64,000 bases of DNA from the NCBI RefSeq assembly GCF_014696615.1, contig NZ_JACJQJ010000024.1:49954-113953 (forward strand), read 5' to 3'. A program made the position numbers and the translations under genes. Below the pieces are notes generated by a model. That model had not been told where the DNA came from. It was given only the letters and a program-made list of their open reading frames with translations, and did not search any database. This stretch comes from Nostoc linckia FACHB-104 (GTDB lineage Bacteria; Cyanobacteriota; Cyanobacteriia; Cyanobacteriales; Nostocaceae). Shown here one piece after another: positions 54,875-63,847 of the stretch; within the stretch, counting starts at the first letter, position 1; each line of letters opens with the position of its first letter.

Positions 54875-57460
54875 TCATTTCTCCTTAAAAGTCCAAACAC
54901 CCTCATCCCAATCTGCATCTGATGGGGGTGATTGTATCCAGTGCTGACAGCGGTGCAGATGTAATAAAGCCGCTTTGTCATGGCTATCAATGGCTAAAAC
55001 TTGATTGAACTTAGCTTGTGCTAGGTCAAACTGGCGATTTAAATAATACTCACGCCCTTTGTGATATAGCTCAATTATTTCTAATTTTTCACTCTTAATG
55101 GGATCGGAACGCAAACTTAGTAGCTCATAAATAGCGACTGGCTCATTTCTGCCTTTAACGCGAATATAATCTAGTTCCCTAGCCCAAATCTTTTCACGGC
55201 AGGGATTATAAGTATTATCGCTAATAATAATGTCACAGCCGTACTGTTTGCTGACGCTTTCTAAGCGGGAGCCAAGGTTAACACCATCACCAATGGCTGT
55301 AAATTCCATTCTTTTACTAGAGCCAATATTGCCACTAATTACGGTATCCGAATTAATCCCAATACCAATGTTAATTCTGGGTTTATTAGCTAAGTAGCGG
55401 CGGTGATTAAAATCTTGCAACCGATGGCGCATTTCTAGAGATGTTTGTACCGCCATCCAAGCGTGTTCTTGTAATGGTAAAGGCGAACCAAACACAGCCA
55501 TAATGGCATCACCAATATATTTATCTAGGGTGCCTTTATGTTTAAAAACAGCCTCTACCATAGATTCAAAATATTCATTGAGCATACTCACAACTTCTTC
55601 GGCTTCGAGATTTTCCGTTAAAGTTGTATAGCCGCGAATATCAGAAAATAGAATCGAAACTTCTTTGCGATCGCCTCCTAATTTAGCATCATCTAATTTG
55701 AGTAATTCTTCCGCTAATTCCTGGGTCATATAGCGGTACATTGTACTTTTCAGGCGCTTTTCATCACTAATATCTTCCATTACCACCAGCGCGCCACGCA
55801 CTTGTTTATGGTCGCTAGCATCGGCAATTGTGTTAATTGATAAATTAATACTATGTTGCTCTGTACCTGTAGTTAATAAAGTGCGATCGGGATAATATTG
55901 TTGTCGGTGTTTGTAGTTAGCGCCATTTAAAGCATTCTCACACCATTTACTAAAGTTACCTTCTTTAATATTGATGACGTTTTGAATAGAGAGACCTTCT
56001 AAACGGTCTTGTTCTTGTAAATCTAGTAAGCGTTTAGCGCTTTCATTCGCAGCAATAATTAAACCTGTTTTGTCTGTAGAAATTACCCCATTAGAAAGAC
56101 TCCGCAAAATATCTCGCTGCATTTGTTCTTGCTGCTTGACTGTGGCGAATAATTGAGCATTTTGCAGCGCTACACCTGCTTGAATATTAAAGGCTTCCAT
56201 AAATTCTTCATCGTTATGATCGAAGCTCGCTTGGAAGCATTCGGGAGCTTTGGGCCAATGTTCGTGATTATAAGCTGGGAAATCCCCTGATTTTCTTTTA
56301 TTGACTAACTGCGTCACACCAATCAATTGTTGATCGGCATTAAATACAGGCATACAAAGTAAACTACAAGTTCGGTAACCATTTTGTTGGTCAAGTTTTT
56401 TAGCTGTATCAGAATCTGGGTGATCGTATAAATCAAAAGGAATATTCAGCTTTTTACCAGATGCAGCTACTATACCAGCAAAGCCTTTACCTACAGGTAC
56501 ACGTAATTCTTTTGTTGTACCATTATCTTGAGTAATTTTTGTCCATAATTCTTCGCGATCGCGGTCTATCAGCCATAATGTACTGCGATCCGCATTCATT
56601 AATTCCTTGGCTTCATCCATTACCCTTTTGAGGGTATCTTCTAAGTCAAGATTACTTTGCGAAAGCGACTTAATCGCCTTCATTAATGCGGCTGCGGCTC
56701 TTTGTTTTTGAGTAGCGACATAAAACGAGCGTGATGATTCTAAAATTAGCCGAATTGAAGGCGCAAATTCTTGGAATAATTCTTCATCAGCATAAGTAAA
56801 TCCTTTAGTATCAACGCGTTCTGCAATGGGAGCGTTAGGATTATGCGGACATTTTAATTTATTAAGTAATTGTACAACTGCAACTAATTCCCCTTGTTCA
56901 TTTAACAATGGCAAAGCCAGCATTGTATAGGTACGATAGCCAGTAATTTGTTCTTGTTTTTGAGCAAATACTGAGCGAGGATCGTCATAAAAATCATAGG
57001 GAATATTGACAACTTTCTTGAAAGTAGCTACTTCCCCAGCAATTCCTTTATCTGCAGGAATGCGAATTTCTAAAGAGCGATCGCCTTCTCCTTCTGCTAA
57101 TATTGACCAGAGTTCTTGCTTCTCTTCATCTAATAAAAATATAGTTGTTCTATCTGCTCCTAATAATTCTCCAGTTTTTAAAGTAATCGAATGCAACATT
57201 TCTTCGAGGATTGTGTCAAACCCGTGAGAATCTAACCTCGTCAGAGTTTGATGCACAATCTGCAATTTCTGTTCGACATCTTTAACAACTTGTTTAAAAG
57301 TTTCCTGGGTTAAGGGAGCCAAAAAACTAGAAATAGTTCCCTGTCTTTTAGCAAGTACACCTACAGGAGCATTATTTTCTTGTACATAACCATTTTCTGA
57401 ATGGCGAACACCAATAATTAAATCGGCAGTCTCATCAAAACTATGTTGATGCGATGACAT
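54875..57460 (-). CDS. cyaB: Adenylate cyclase with tandem GAF, PAS and TPR-like regions (CyaB type)
   Basis: 861 residues. GAF-A (about 75-235) and GAF-B (about 265-430) both have the NKxnFx3DE signature of cyclic-nucleotide-binding GAFs (NKLKCP...FTYADEE, NKRKSGD...FDHNDEE). A PAS domain follows (about 450-565). The class III catalytic domain (about 595-760) has both metal Asp residues (FSDIRGYT, about 607; YIGDAIMAVFG, about 651), and Lys (about 647) and Thr (about 721, EFTAIGDG) fit ATP specificity. The end (780-861) is TPR-like. This is the architecture and size of CyaB1/CyaB2 of Anabaena, where GAF-bound cAMP activates the enzyme. CyaB1 versus CyaB2 was not decided. Confidence 0.93.
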   Translation of the reverse strand: MSSHQHSFDETADLIIGVRHSENGYVQENNAPVGVLAKRQGTISSFLAPLTQETFKQVVKDVEQKLQIVHQTLTRLDSHGFDTILEEMLHSITLKTGELLGADRTTIFLLDEEKQELWSILAEGEGDRSLEIRIPADKGIAGEVATFKKVVNIPYDFYDDPRSVFAQKQEQITGYRTYTMLALPLLNEQGELVAVVQLLNKLKCPHNPNAPIAERVDTKGFTYADEELFQEFAPSIRLILESSRSFYVATQKQRAAAALMKAIKSLSQSNLDLEDTLKRVMDEAKELMNADRSTLWLIDRDREELWTKITQDNGTTKELRVPVGKGFAGIVAASGKKLNIPFDLYDHPDSDTAKKLDQQNGYRTCSLLCMPVFNADQQLIGVTQLVNKRKSGDFPAYNHEHWPKAPECFQASFDHNDEEFMEAFNIQAGVALQNAQLFATVKQQEQMQRDILRSLSNGVISTDKTGLIIAANESAKRLLDLQEQDRLEGLSIQNVINIKEGNFSKWCENALNGANYKHRQQYYPDRTLLTTGTEQHSINLSINTIADASDHKQVRGALVVMEDISDEKRLKSTMYRYMTQELAEELLKLDDAKLGGDRKEVSILFSDIRGYTTLTENLEAEEVVSMLNEYFESMVEAVFKHKGTLDKYIGDAIMAVFGSPLPLQEHAWMAVQTSLEMRHRLQDFNHRRYLANKPRINIGIGINSDTVISGNIGSSKRMEFTAIGDGVNLGSRLESVSKQYGCDIIISDNTYNPCREKIWARELDYIRVKGRNEPVAIYELLSLRSDPIKSEKLEIIELYHKGREYYLNRQFDLAQAKFNQVLAIDSHDKAALLHLHRCQHWIQSPPSDADWDEGVWTFKEK

Positions 57461-58411
57461 AACTAGCTTTTTATAGATGATGAATATATTTTAAGAACGT
57501 TATTTAATTGCTGCCATCAGCAACAATCGATTGACATTATCCACAGTTTAATCTTTTGTTAAGCTAGCGTCATCCTGTGGAAATCTGGGGAAGATTAATA
57601 ATATCAAATTCACATTCTACTTATGTAAATACTCAATAAACTAAGGAAACAGGCTAGAAAGGAAAGAGGCTTTTCTATCATTCATTGCTGGCGCTCAAAG
57701 CGCTAGTCAGAGGCTGATATCTTACACCATTTTCCCTAAAACTAGGAGCGATCCTGCTCACAACGTAAAAATAAGGGTTTGAGCGCAAGTTCAGCAGTAT
57801 GCACCTTCTCAAACTTGCAACAGAACCAGTAATACAACATAAAAATCAAGTTACTCCCACGCTTTGACTCCTTGTGCGCTTCATTTACCAATTTTTTTGA
57901 CTACCTGGTTTCTCCACAATTAAACGACAATCAAGGAATACCCTAATTCAGACTAACTGTAAAGAGCGGGCTTTGACATATCTGGTAAATTTCTCCCAAC
58001 AGATTATAAATTGAGAAGAATTTTGTAGACCTTCATCGGCAAACTCTATACTACATAAGTAACCCAGTCTGAGAATGAGATTGGTGTACTTAGTCAGAAT
58101 GGGACACCAGAGGTAATGAAAGTAGCCACTGAACGTCTAACTGGAAGATGCATGAGACTGCTCGCAGATTTACCGGCTCCCTTCAGCCATTGGCTATTTG
58201 ACTGACAATATCTGTGGGAGTAGCGTATCCTATAGTTCCCACATATCTTGCATAATTAACACTGATAGCACAAAATCTTAACTTTTGTAACAAATTTAGC
58301 CGCTTGCATAAAACTTAGCTCATACACAGATACTTAAGCAAAGAGTAGTGACTGTCATTTAGATAGTGCCTAAACCGACTCTGCTGATTATTTTGCAAAA
58401 GGTAAATTTAC
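57461..58411. other. Gene-free region of about 950 bp
   Basis: Divergent gap between the cyclase and the small gene at 58412. It must hold the cyclase promoter. Only short frames are present, the longest being about 47 codons at 58062-58205, without ribosome-binding site. No tRNA-like or repeat structure was seen. An unannotated small RNA could lie here but none is indicated by eye. Confidence 0.4.
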
Positions 58412-58603
58412 ATGGTTTATACATTAGAAAGAACCAGCACCCCAGTTGAGGGTAGTTACACTCCACCTAACCCCAAGCCTTTATTACCCAATCAAGAGCC
58501 ACCAAAAACAACAACCACTGATACAGAAGAAACAACTCCACCCAGCGAGTCTGAAGAAACTACTCCGCCCAGTGAGCCTGAGGAAACTACTCAATCTACA
58601 TAA
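58412..58603 (+). CDS. 63-residue Pro/Thr/Glu-rich protein, unknown function
   Basis: ATG at 58412 preceded by AAAGG. Begins MVYTLERTSTPVEGSYTPPN and ends in repeated TTPPSESEE units (three near-copies over 38-62). No membrane segment. Low complexity makes homology search weak, but the start MVYTLERT..P..G with a ribosome-binding site and a strong terminator after the stop support a real gene. It is transcribed towards the two membrane proteins at 59124-59952, though the terminator between them argues for separate transcription. Confidence 0.65.
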   Translation: MVYTLERTSTPVEGSYTPPNPKPLLPNQEPPKTTTTDTEETTPPSESEETTPPSEPEETTQST

Positions 58604-58697
58604 CATAGTTAACGCTCCTATCCTAACAATTTCTCTACTTGAATATCTGGAGTGCAACACCACAGGGCTGCAATCTACATATTCAGGTATATGGGAG

Positions 58698-58734
58698 AAT
58701 ATGGATGAGGTTAAAATCCCATCCATATTTTTTT
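58698..58734 (+). terminator. Strong intrinsic terminator
   Basis: AATATGGATG at 58698-58707 and CATCCATATT at 58720-58729 form a perfect 10-bp stem (extended by two G-C pairs inside), followed by TTTTTTT. It ends the 63-residue protein transcript, 95 bp past its stop. It is the best intrinsic terminator in the window. Confidence 0.85.
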
Positions 58735-59123
58735 GGTTTACTATTCGCTGATCTACCTTTGATAATCGGGGTCAGATAATTTTTAATTTTTGATTTTTTA
58801 TTCATCCCACGGATACATTCCCTTTCCATGTACCGTCAAGGAATAATTAGCCAATCTTATATTTATTGATCGTTAAGCTGAATTTAATTCCTGAAATAGC
58901 TCTCAAGATAGGAAAGAAGAGAAATAGAGAGGTATGATTTTTTGGCAAACATCGAATATACTTCTAAATAAATTTTTGAGTGAATAATTTTTACAATTCC
59001 CTAACTTTTTTAATATAAAAATAATTTTTATATCAGTTATGCTATAAATAACAATCACACCTTAATATATTGACTGTCTTAGCAGTTATTGAACTGCAAA
59101 ATATTTGAGGTGGAGGATAAATT
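58735..59123. other. AT-rich gap, probably a promoter region
   Basis: About 390 bp with no gene. Long A/T runs near 58985-59050 including GCTATAAATAAC at 59039-59050 could contain a promoter for the membrane-protein pair. No specific sites are firm. Confidence 0.35.
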
Positions 59124-59504
59124 TTGGAAGTACAATGGGGATTTAATCTCTTATCTAAATTTATTCAGTTTGAAATTTGGTTATTTCTTGTCGGGTTAAT
59201 GTCCTCTGTATTTTTTCTGATCCTCAAAAAGAAAATTAATCTTAGAGGCTTACTTTTTGACAAGACAAATAATCAAAACTATAGTCCAGAGCGATTGCAA
59301 TTATTGCTATTCACCCTGATATTTGTTGGGTATTACCTATTTGATGTTAGGCAAAATTTGAATACTTGCAAAGTTTCAAGCTTACCATGTAGTATGCCAC
59401 AAATCCGAGGAGAATTTCTGTATGCATTAGGAGGGAGCAACTTTGCCTATCTTTGGAGCAAGTTGACTTCATTTATTAAAGAACGGAGGTCAGAGCGTGC
59501 CTAG
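59124..59504 (+). CDS. Small membrane protein A of a paralogous pair
   Basis: 126 residues from a TTG start with GGTGGAGG eight bases upstream. Two membrane segments at about 15-36 and 56-76. A conserved core SPERLQLLLFTLIF...LYALGGSNFAYLWSKL is shared with the next gene. There are two cysteines in the middle (TCKVSSLPC). No family recognised. It overlaps the start of the next gene by 8 bp, so the two are co-translated. Confidence 0.75.
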   Translation: MEVQWGFNLLSKFIQFEIWLFLVGLMSSVFFLILKKKINLRGLLFDKTNNQNYSPERLQLLLFTLIFVGYYLFDVRQNLNTCKVSSLPCSMPQIRGEFLYALGGSNFAYLWSKLTSFIKERRSERA

Positions 59505-59952
59505 CATTAATGATCTTTTTGTAATTTTGGCGCTGGTTATCGGTTGTGTTATTACGATTTTTGTTGCAGTTTTAGAAATATTTATTCTCATATTCATTTG
59601 GGAAGGAACATGGAATTCCAAAACTCATAAAAAACGGGGAATTAATCTAGATAAGCTGATTAGCGAAAGCACGGGCGATGCAAGTTTGGCTAGGTTTCAG
59701 CTTTTGATTTTCACTTTTGTGATTTCCATGAGTTTAGTCTTGATTATTACTAGTAACAAACCGCCATCTTTTCCCGCCTCTATTCCCGATCAAATTTTAG
59801 GATTATTGGGAATTAGCAGTACCTCCTATGTTCTTGGCAAAGCCTTGCAATCACAAATTAAAACTGCCTCACCTGAACCATTACCTCCTACTGAACCACC
59901 ACCACAGTTGCCACCACCAACAGATCCCAACTCTGATCCTTATTCAGGATAG
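59497..59952 (+). CDS. Small membrane protein B of a paralogous pair
   Basis: 151 residues from a GTG start with CGGAGG seven bases upstream. Membrane segments at about 8-36 and 68-88. The segment SLARFQLLIFTFVI...ILGLLGISSTSYVLGKAL aligns with its neighbour (RxQLLxFT...LGxSxxxYLxxK). The C-terminus (about 125-151) is Pro-rich (PLPPTEPPPQLPPPTDP). Overlap and shared motif show an ancient tandem duplication. Function unknown; the motif suggests a pore or scaffold of small membrane proteins. The 63-residue protein upstream shares the Pro-rich nature. Confidence 0.75.
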   Translation: MPSINDLFVILALVIGCVITIFVAVLEIFILIFIWEGTWNSKTHKKRGINLDKLISESTGDASLARFQLLIFTFVISMSLVLIITSNKPPSFPASIPDQILGLLGISSTSYVLGKALQSQIKTASPEPLPPTEPPPQLPPPTDPNSDPYSG

Positions 59953-60014
59953 AAATCTCTGGATATAAACTTATCCCAATTCAAATAATGTTGGCTATAC
60001 ATCAATTATTTGGC

Positions 60015-60037
60015 AGGGCATAGCATTGCTGTGCCCT
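60015..60037 (+). terminator. Hairpin after the membrane-protein pair
   Basis: AGGGCATAGC-ATT-GCTGTGCCCT, a 10-bp stem with one T:G pair, 63 bp past the stop at 59952. Related to the hairpin at 906-926. Confidence 0.5.
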
Positions 60038-60071
60038 TATCCATCTGTCGCATTATTGTTGAAAATTAGTA

Positions 60072-60173
60072 TTAGTCGTGAGATTTTTTTTGCGGGAACA
60101 GGTAAGCGATCGCCGCACAACCGGATACAGTAAGTAAACTTACCAAAAAGCCAGCCAGAATAAAAGTAGACAT
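60072..60173 (-). CDS. Possible 33-residue membrane peptide
   Basis: ATG at 60173 to TAA at 60072-60074. The product MSTFILAGFLVSLLTVSG... has one hydrophobic helix (about 3-26) then FPQKKSHD. The helix-plus-basic-end design fits photosynthetic or stress mini-proteins, but no family is recognised and no ribosome-binding site is visible. It sits between the small membrane-protein pair (convergent) and the sensor kinase. Confidence 0.35.
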   Translation of the reverse strand: MSTFILAGFLVSLLTVSGCAAIAYLFPQKKSHD

Positions 60174-60402
60174 ATTGATCAAGGGAGTAGAAGAAGAATA
60201 GTTTTTTGCTGTCAAAGCAGAAATGGGTATAAGTTTCTACTCCCAGCTATTTTTCTGCTGAGAATGACAGAATAATTGTCCAAAGTGAAATCAATAGAAA
60301 ACTATATTTTGCTAAATTTTAGGTTAGCAATTGCATATTACGCAGCTATGACCAGCTTGTGACAATAAATTGTATGTAGATATATAAAACGCAATTTTTA
60401 AT

Positions 60403-61515
60403 TTAAGCTAAAGGCAGAGAAAATTTAAAAGTACTGCCAAACCCTTGTTTGCTTTCTACTTGCATTTTACCGCTTTGCAATTCCACTAAACGCTGGGAGA
60501 TTGTTAAGCCAATACCTGTTCCTCCAGATTGACGAGCGCGGGATGAGTCAGCGCGCCAAAAACGCTCAAACACATGGGGCAAATCTTCGGGAGCAATGCC
60601 AATACCTGTATCGACAACGGCAATCCAAAGTTGAGATGGCTCAGTCCAAACACGAATATTAATTGCTCCCTTCGATGTATAACGCATAGCATTACCCAAG
60701 AGATTTATCAGTATTTGTTCTGTACGATCCAGATCTGCTAATACCAAAGGCATGGGAGATGGACAGTCCAAGCTGAGAACTGGGCCATCTTCTAATAACT
60801 GGTCTGTAAATTTTTCTATCAATGAATCTAATAAGGGACGTAAATTGACACGCTGTATATTAATTGCCAGATAACCTGCTTCAGCCTTAGAAAGTTCTTG
60901 TAAGTCGTTGACCAAACGCTCTAAACGCTTAGTTTCTTTTGCTAACCGCCGATAAATTTCCGGTGAAGGTTCAATTTCTTCATCGGCTAGTTGCTCTAAG
61001 TAACCGCGTACAACTGTTAAAGGTGTCCGCAGTTCATGAGTCATGTCTCCAATTAGTTCTCGCCGCCTTGCTTCTACCCCTTCTAGACTGTCCGCCATGC
61101 GGTTAAAGCTTGCACCTAATTGGTTAATTTCAGGAATATCAGACATTGGTAGGCGTGCTTCAAAATTACCCGCTGCAAACTGGCGGGTAATTTGCTCCAT
61201 GTCGGTCAATCCCTGCATAATCCGTTTAGATACCCAGTAACTCAATCCGCCTGCAGCTGTGGTGCCAACTATTACCGACCAAAGAGTGCTGCGTTGCCAA
61301 GCTGTTTCAAATCCCTGAACTAATTCAGCGCGAATATCAATTAAATTTAACCCTTCATTTTCTAGTCGTTCTAGGTGGAGAACAAAGAAGCGGGGAGAAG
61401 AAATTTTACTAATGATTACTAAGCTAAATACTCCCACTACCATCACTACTAAGTGGGAGAACAATAGCCGCGATGCCAAAGGTAAAGGCTTTGTCCAACG
61501 CCTGTCCTTTTTCAT
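60403..61515 (-). CDS. Sensor histidine kinase (HAMP, HisKA, HATPase)
   Basis: 370 residues. Two membrane segments (about 14-36 and 77-96) flank a short sensor loop. HAMP follows (about 96-148), then HisKA with the phospho-acceptor His160 (MTHELRTPLTVVRG) and an HATPase domain with NLLGNAMRYTS, DTGIGIAPEDLPHVFERF (in part) and GGTGIGLTISQRLVEL. Classic two-component kinase of the OmpR/BaeS type. It lies 141 bp downstream of its response regulator on the same strand and probably forms an operon with it. The signal is unknown; the small extracytoplasmic loop suggests sensing of the membrane itself. Confidence 0.93.
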   Translation of the reverse strand: MKKDRRWTKPLPLASRLLFSHLVVMVVGVFSLVIISKISSPRFFVLHLERLENEGLNLIDIRAELVQGFETAWQRSTLWSVIVGTTAAGGLSYWVSKRIMQGLTDMEQITRQFAAGNFEARLPMSDIPEINQLGASFNRMADSLEGVEARRRELIGDMTHELRTPLTVVRGYLEQLADEEIEPSPEIYRRLAKETKRLERLVNDLQELSKAEAGYLAINIQRVNLRPLLDSLIEKFTDQLLEDGPVLSLDCPSPMPLVLADLDRTEQILINLLGNAMRYTSKGAINIRVWTEPSQLWIAVVDTGIGIAPEDLPHVFERFWRADSSRARQSGGTGIGLTISQRLVELQSGKMQVESKQGFGSTFKFSLPLA

Positions 61516-61621
61516 AAGCTGTTATATCGTTTTACTAAAAGTTTTGATGAATTTGGCAAGCAGCAGGGTAAGGGGGATGAGGGAGAAAAAGAATTTCAAA
61601 TTATGGACTGTTTCGTTTTAA

Positions 61622-61650
61622 AATCCAAAATCCAAAATCTAAAATCCAAA
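61622..61650. repeat. Heptamer run AAAATCC
   Basis: About four units of period 7 (AAAATCC, one AAAATCT) in the gap between regulator and kinase genes. Confidence 0.7.
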
Positions 61651-61656
61651 ATTGTA

Positions 61657-62367
61657 TTAGGTTGTAGTTGAGTCATCAAATTTATAGCCTACTCCCACCA
61701 CAGTTTTAATAAAAGTGGGATTAGCAGGATCGGGTTCAATTTTTTTGCGTAATCGAGCTATGTGAGTATCGACTACTCGCTCATCACCAAAAAAATTATC
61801 GCCCCAAAGTTTATCAATTAGTTGGGTGCGGTTCCAAACTCGGCCAGGATTGCTGACAAAGGTGCTTAACAAGTTAAATTCTAAGGTAGTTAAGTCTAAA
61901 ATTTCTGGTGCGTTATCATCTAGCTGACGGCTAGCAGTACGCTGGTCTATATCTACAATAAAGTGTTGGCTACGATTAACTTGATTTTGCCCTCCTTGAC
62001 GAAGGCTACGCCTTAACAATGCGCGCACTCTCGCCACTAATTCTCTGGGGCTGAAGGGTTTTACCATGTAATCATCAGCACCAGTAGATAAGCCAATAAC
62101 GCGATCGATTTCCTCGCCTTTAGCGGTGAGCATTAAAATATAAGGGTCTTTTACACCTGGTTTTTGGCGAATTCTGGCACATACTTCTAGCCCATCTAAA
62201 CCAGGAAGCATTAAATCTAAAATAATTAAATCTGGTGGTTGTTCCTGAAACATCCGCAAGGCATTTATACCATCACGGCTAATACGGCAGATAAATCCTT
62301 CTTTTTCTAAAGAAAGTTGGATTAATTGGGCAATTTCTACTTCATCTTCAACAATTAAAATATCCAT
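61657..62367 (-). CDS. OmpR-family response regulator
   Basis: 236 residues. Receiver domain (1-120) with the acidic pocket EDE at 7-9, phospho-acceptor Asp51 (LIILDLMLPGLDG), Thr81 area and Lys in MVKPFSP. The C-terminal winged-helix domain (about 130-232) has LTTLEFNLLSTFVSNPGRVWNRTQL (in part) and VDTHIARLRKKIEPDPANPTFIKTVVGVGYKF (in part). First gene of the two-component operon with the kinase at 60403. Closest to the OmpR/PhoB class; no function assigned. Confidence 0.93.
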   Translation of the reverse strand: MDILIVEDEVEIAQLIQLSLEKEGFICRISRDGINALRMFQEQPPDLIILDLMLPGLDGLEVCARIRQKPGVKDPYILMLTAKGEEIDRVIGLSTGADDYMVKPFSPRELVARVRALLRRSLRQGGQNQVNRSQHFIVDIDQRTASRQLDDNAPEILDLTTLEFNLLSTFVSNPGRVWNRTQLIDKLWGDNFFGDERVVDTHIARLRKKIEPDPANPTFIKTVVGVGYKFDDSTTT

Positions 62368-62546
62368 CTCGATTAGATGTAGGTATAATACGCAGAGTCA
62401 ATCCCAAGGGGCAATTCAAAATTTACGATTCACAATTCAAAATAAAATTGCGGCCACCATAAATTATTTGTATTTGGGCGGCGCAATTTTTACGGTTGCG
62501 GTCATTTACTAGTTTGTGACATTTTCAGGTTTTGATTTGGTGAAAT

Positions 62547-63257
62547 TTAAAGACCAGAGGTTGATAGATGGCGATAATTATAGCCAAACTTGGAATCCTT
62601 TTGGATGTATTTTTTAATGCTATCTAGGTCAACAAAGTAGTCAGCTACATCAATTAAGATATCACTGGTCAGAGCGCGTAAACTGACAACTTCTACCCGA
62701 ACTCCTGTGCTACTAACTGCATTCACAGCATAAGCTAAATCTCCATCTCCACTTACTAAGACAGCAGTATCATAGTAAGGAGCTAGATTGATCATATCTA
62801 CAGCAATTTCTACATTTAAATTAGGTTTTTTAGAATTCTCAGAAATTTGGAATTCTTTCGTCACCACACGATAGCCATTTCGACGCATCCAAAATAAAAA
62901 GCCCTGTTGCTTTTCATGAGAACGGAGACGCATAGCAGGTGTGCGAGAGTTGTCTATGCCAGTATAAAAGAAAGCACGCAGTAATCGTGAGTTTTCTGTT
63001 AAGCGACAAAGTAATTTGAGATAGTCAATTTCTAGACCGAGTTGCAATGCTGCCTGCAATAGGTTTAATCCATCAATAAAAATAGCAACTCTACCACGAT
63101 GAACGCCTTGAAAAAGTAAACTTGATGTTGCAGAGGCTTGTTTGTTGTCGTCTTCAGGTTCTTTACTATTATTAATTATTTGCTTTTCTTGCCAATGCAA
63201 TCCCTGTTTAAGGTGTTTATCTTTTTCTTTTTCTTGGGTAAAATTACTAGGATTCAT
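62547..63257 (-). CDS. LabA-like NYN domain protein
   Basis: 236 residues from the ATG at 63257 with AGAGGA upstream; the longer TTG frame is discarded. A Lys/Gln-rich N-terminal linker (1-60) is followed by the NYN (PIN-like nuclease) domain (about 60-225): VAIFIDGLNLLQA with the first acidic residue, VEIAVDMINLAPYY with the second, and VLVSGDGDLAYAVNAV with the third acidic cluster. LabA-type proteins in cyanobacteria affect circadian output and natural product or stress regulation; the RNA-degrading role is inferred from the fold. Separate promoter. Confidence 0.88.
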   Translation of the reverse strand: MNPSNFTQEKEKDKHLKQGLHWQEKQIINNSKEPEDDNKQASATSSLLFQGVHRGRVAIFIDGLNLLQAALQLGLEIDYLKLLCRLTENSRLLRAFFYTGIDNSRTPAMRLRSHEKQQGFLFWMRRNGYRVVTKEFQISENSKKPNLNVEIAVDMINLAPYYDTAVLVSGDGDLAYAVNAVSSTGVRVEVVSLRALTSDILIDVADYFVDLDSIKKYIQKDSKFGYNYRHLSTSGL

Positions 63258-63347
63258 TGGTCTATTCCTCTGGATTATCCATGTCAAAAAGTGCTGGACA
63301 AATTGGCAGTACTAACCCTGTGCTGATTTCACAGCATCACGGTTAAT

Positions 63348-63414
63348 CGATTTTAGATTTTGGATTTGTTACGCCCTAATTGAACAAGAGGCGCACCAAA
63401 AAAATCTAAAATCG
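63348..63414. repeat. 14-bp perfect inverted repeat CGATTTTAGATTTT / AAAATCTAAAATCG
   Basis: Arms at 63348-63361 and 63401-63414, loop of 39 bases. It lies in the 743-bp gene-free stretch at the right edge, 5' of the LabA-like gene. It may be a regulatory stem or a small element. Confidence 0.65.
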
Positions 63415-63847
63415 GCAATCTAAAATTTAAAACGGGCACAGTCAATGATATGCAGTTAATAGCCGCGAATCGTGATTACGGCTGTTGATTGTGCAGATGT
63501 CAAAGTGTAAAGCTGAGAATCTCAGCTGGTATCAAAACAGATTTAACAAGATATCCCCAATATTTATAAATAGCCCACTATTTACCCAAATCTACTGAAT
63601 GTTGGCTTTGCACAAAACAATCAGGAGTCAATGCGTACAGATTCCTATTAAGGAACAGGCTGTAGTGAGCTATCAGCAGTTATTTTTATTGTACATCTAT
63701 ATTTAAAATAGGGACTATAGACTAGAAGTTATGGCTTAGAGAAGAGATATTTTCTCATGATTAAATCAGCGAAAACTATTTTTATATTTTTGTCAGTTTA
63801 GTTATATACAAATTAAATCTAATTTGTAGAAATTATTGGCTTATAAA

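Noticed and set aside
58062..58205. Open frame of about 47 codons in the gap upstream of the 63-residue protein
   Set aside because: The only ATG inside is too close to a possible AGAGG site, the product is unlike any family, and no terminator follows.
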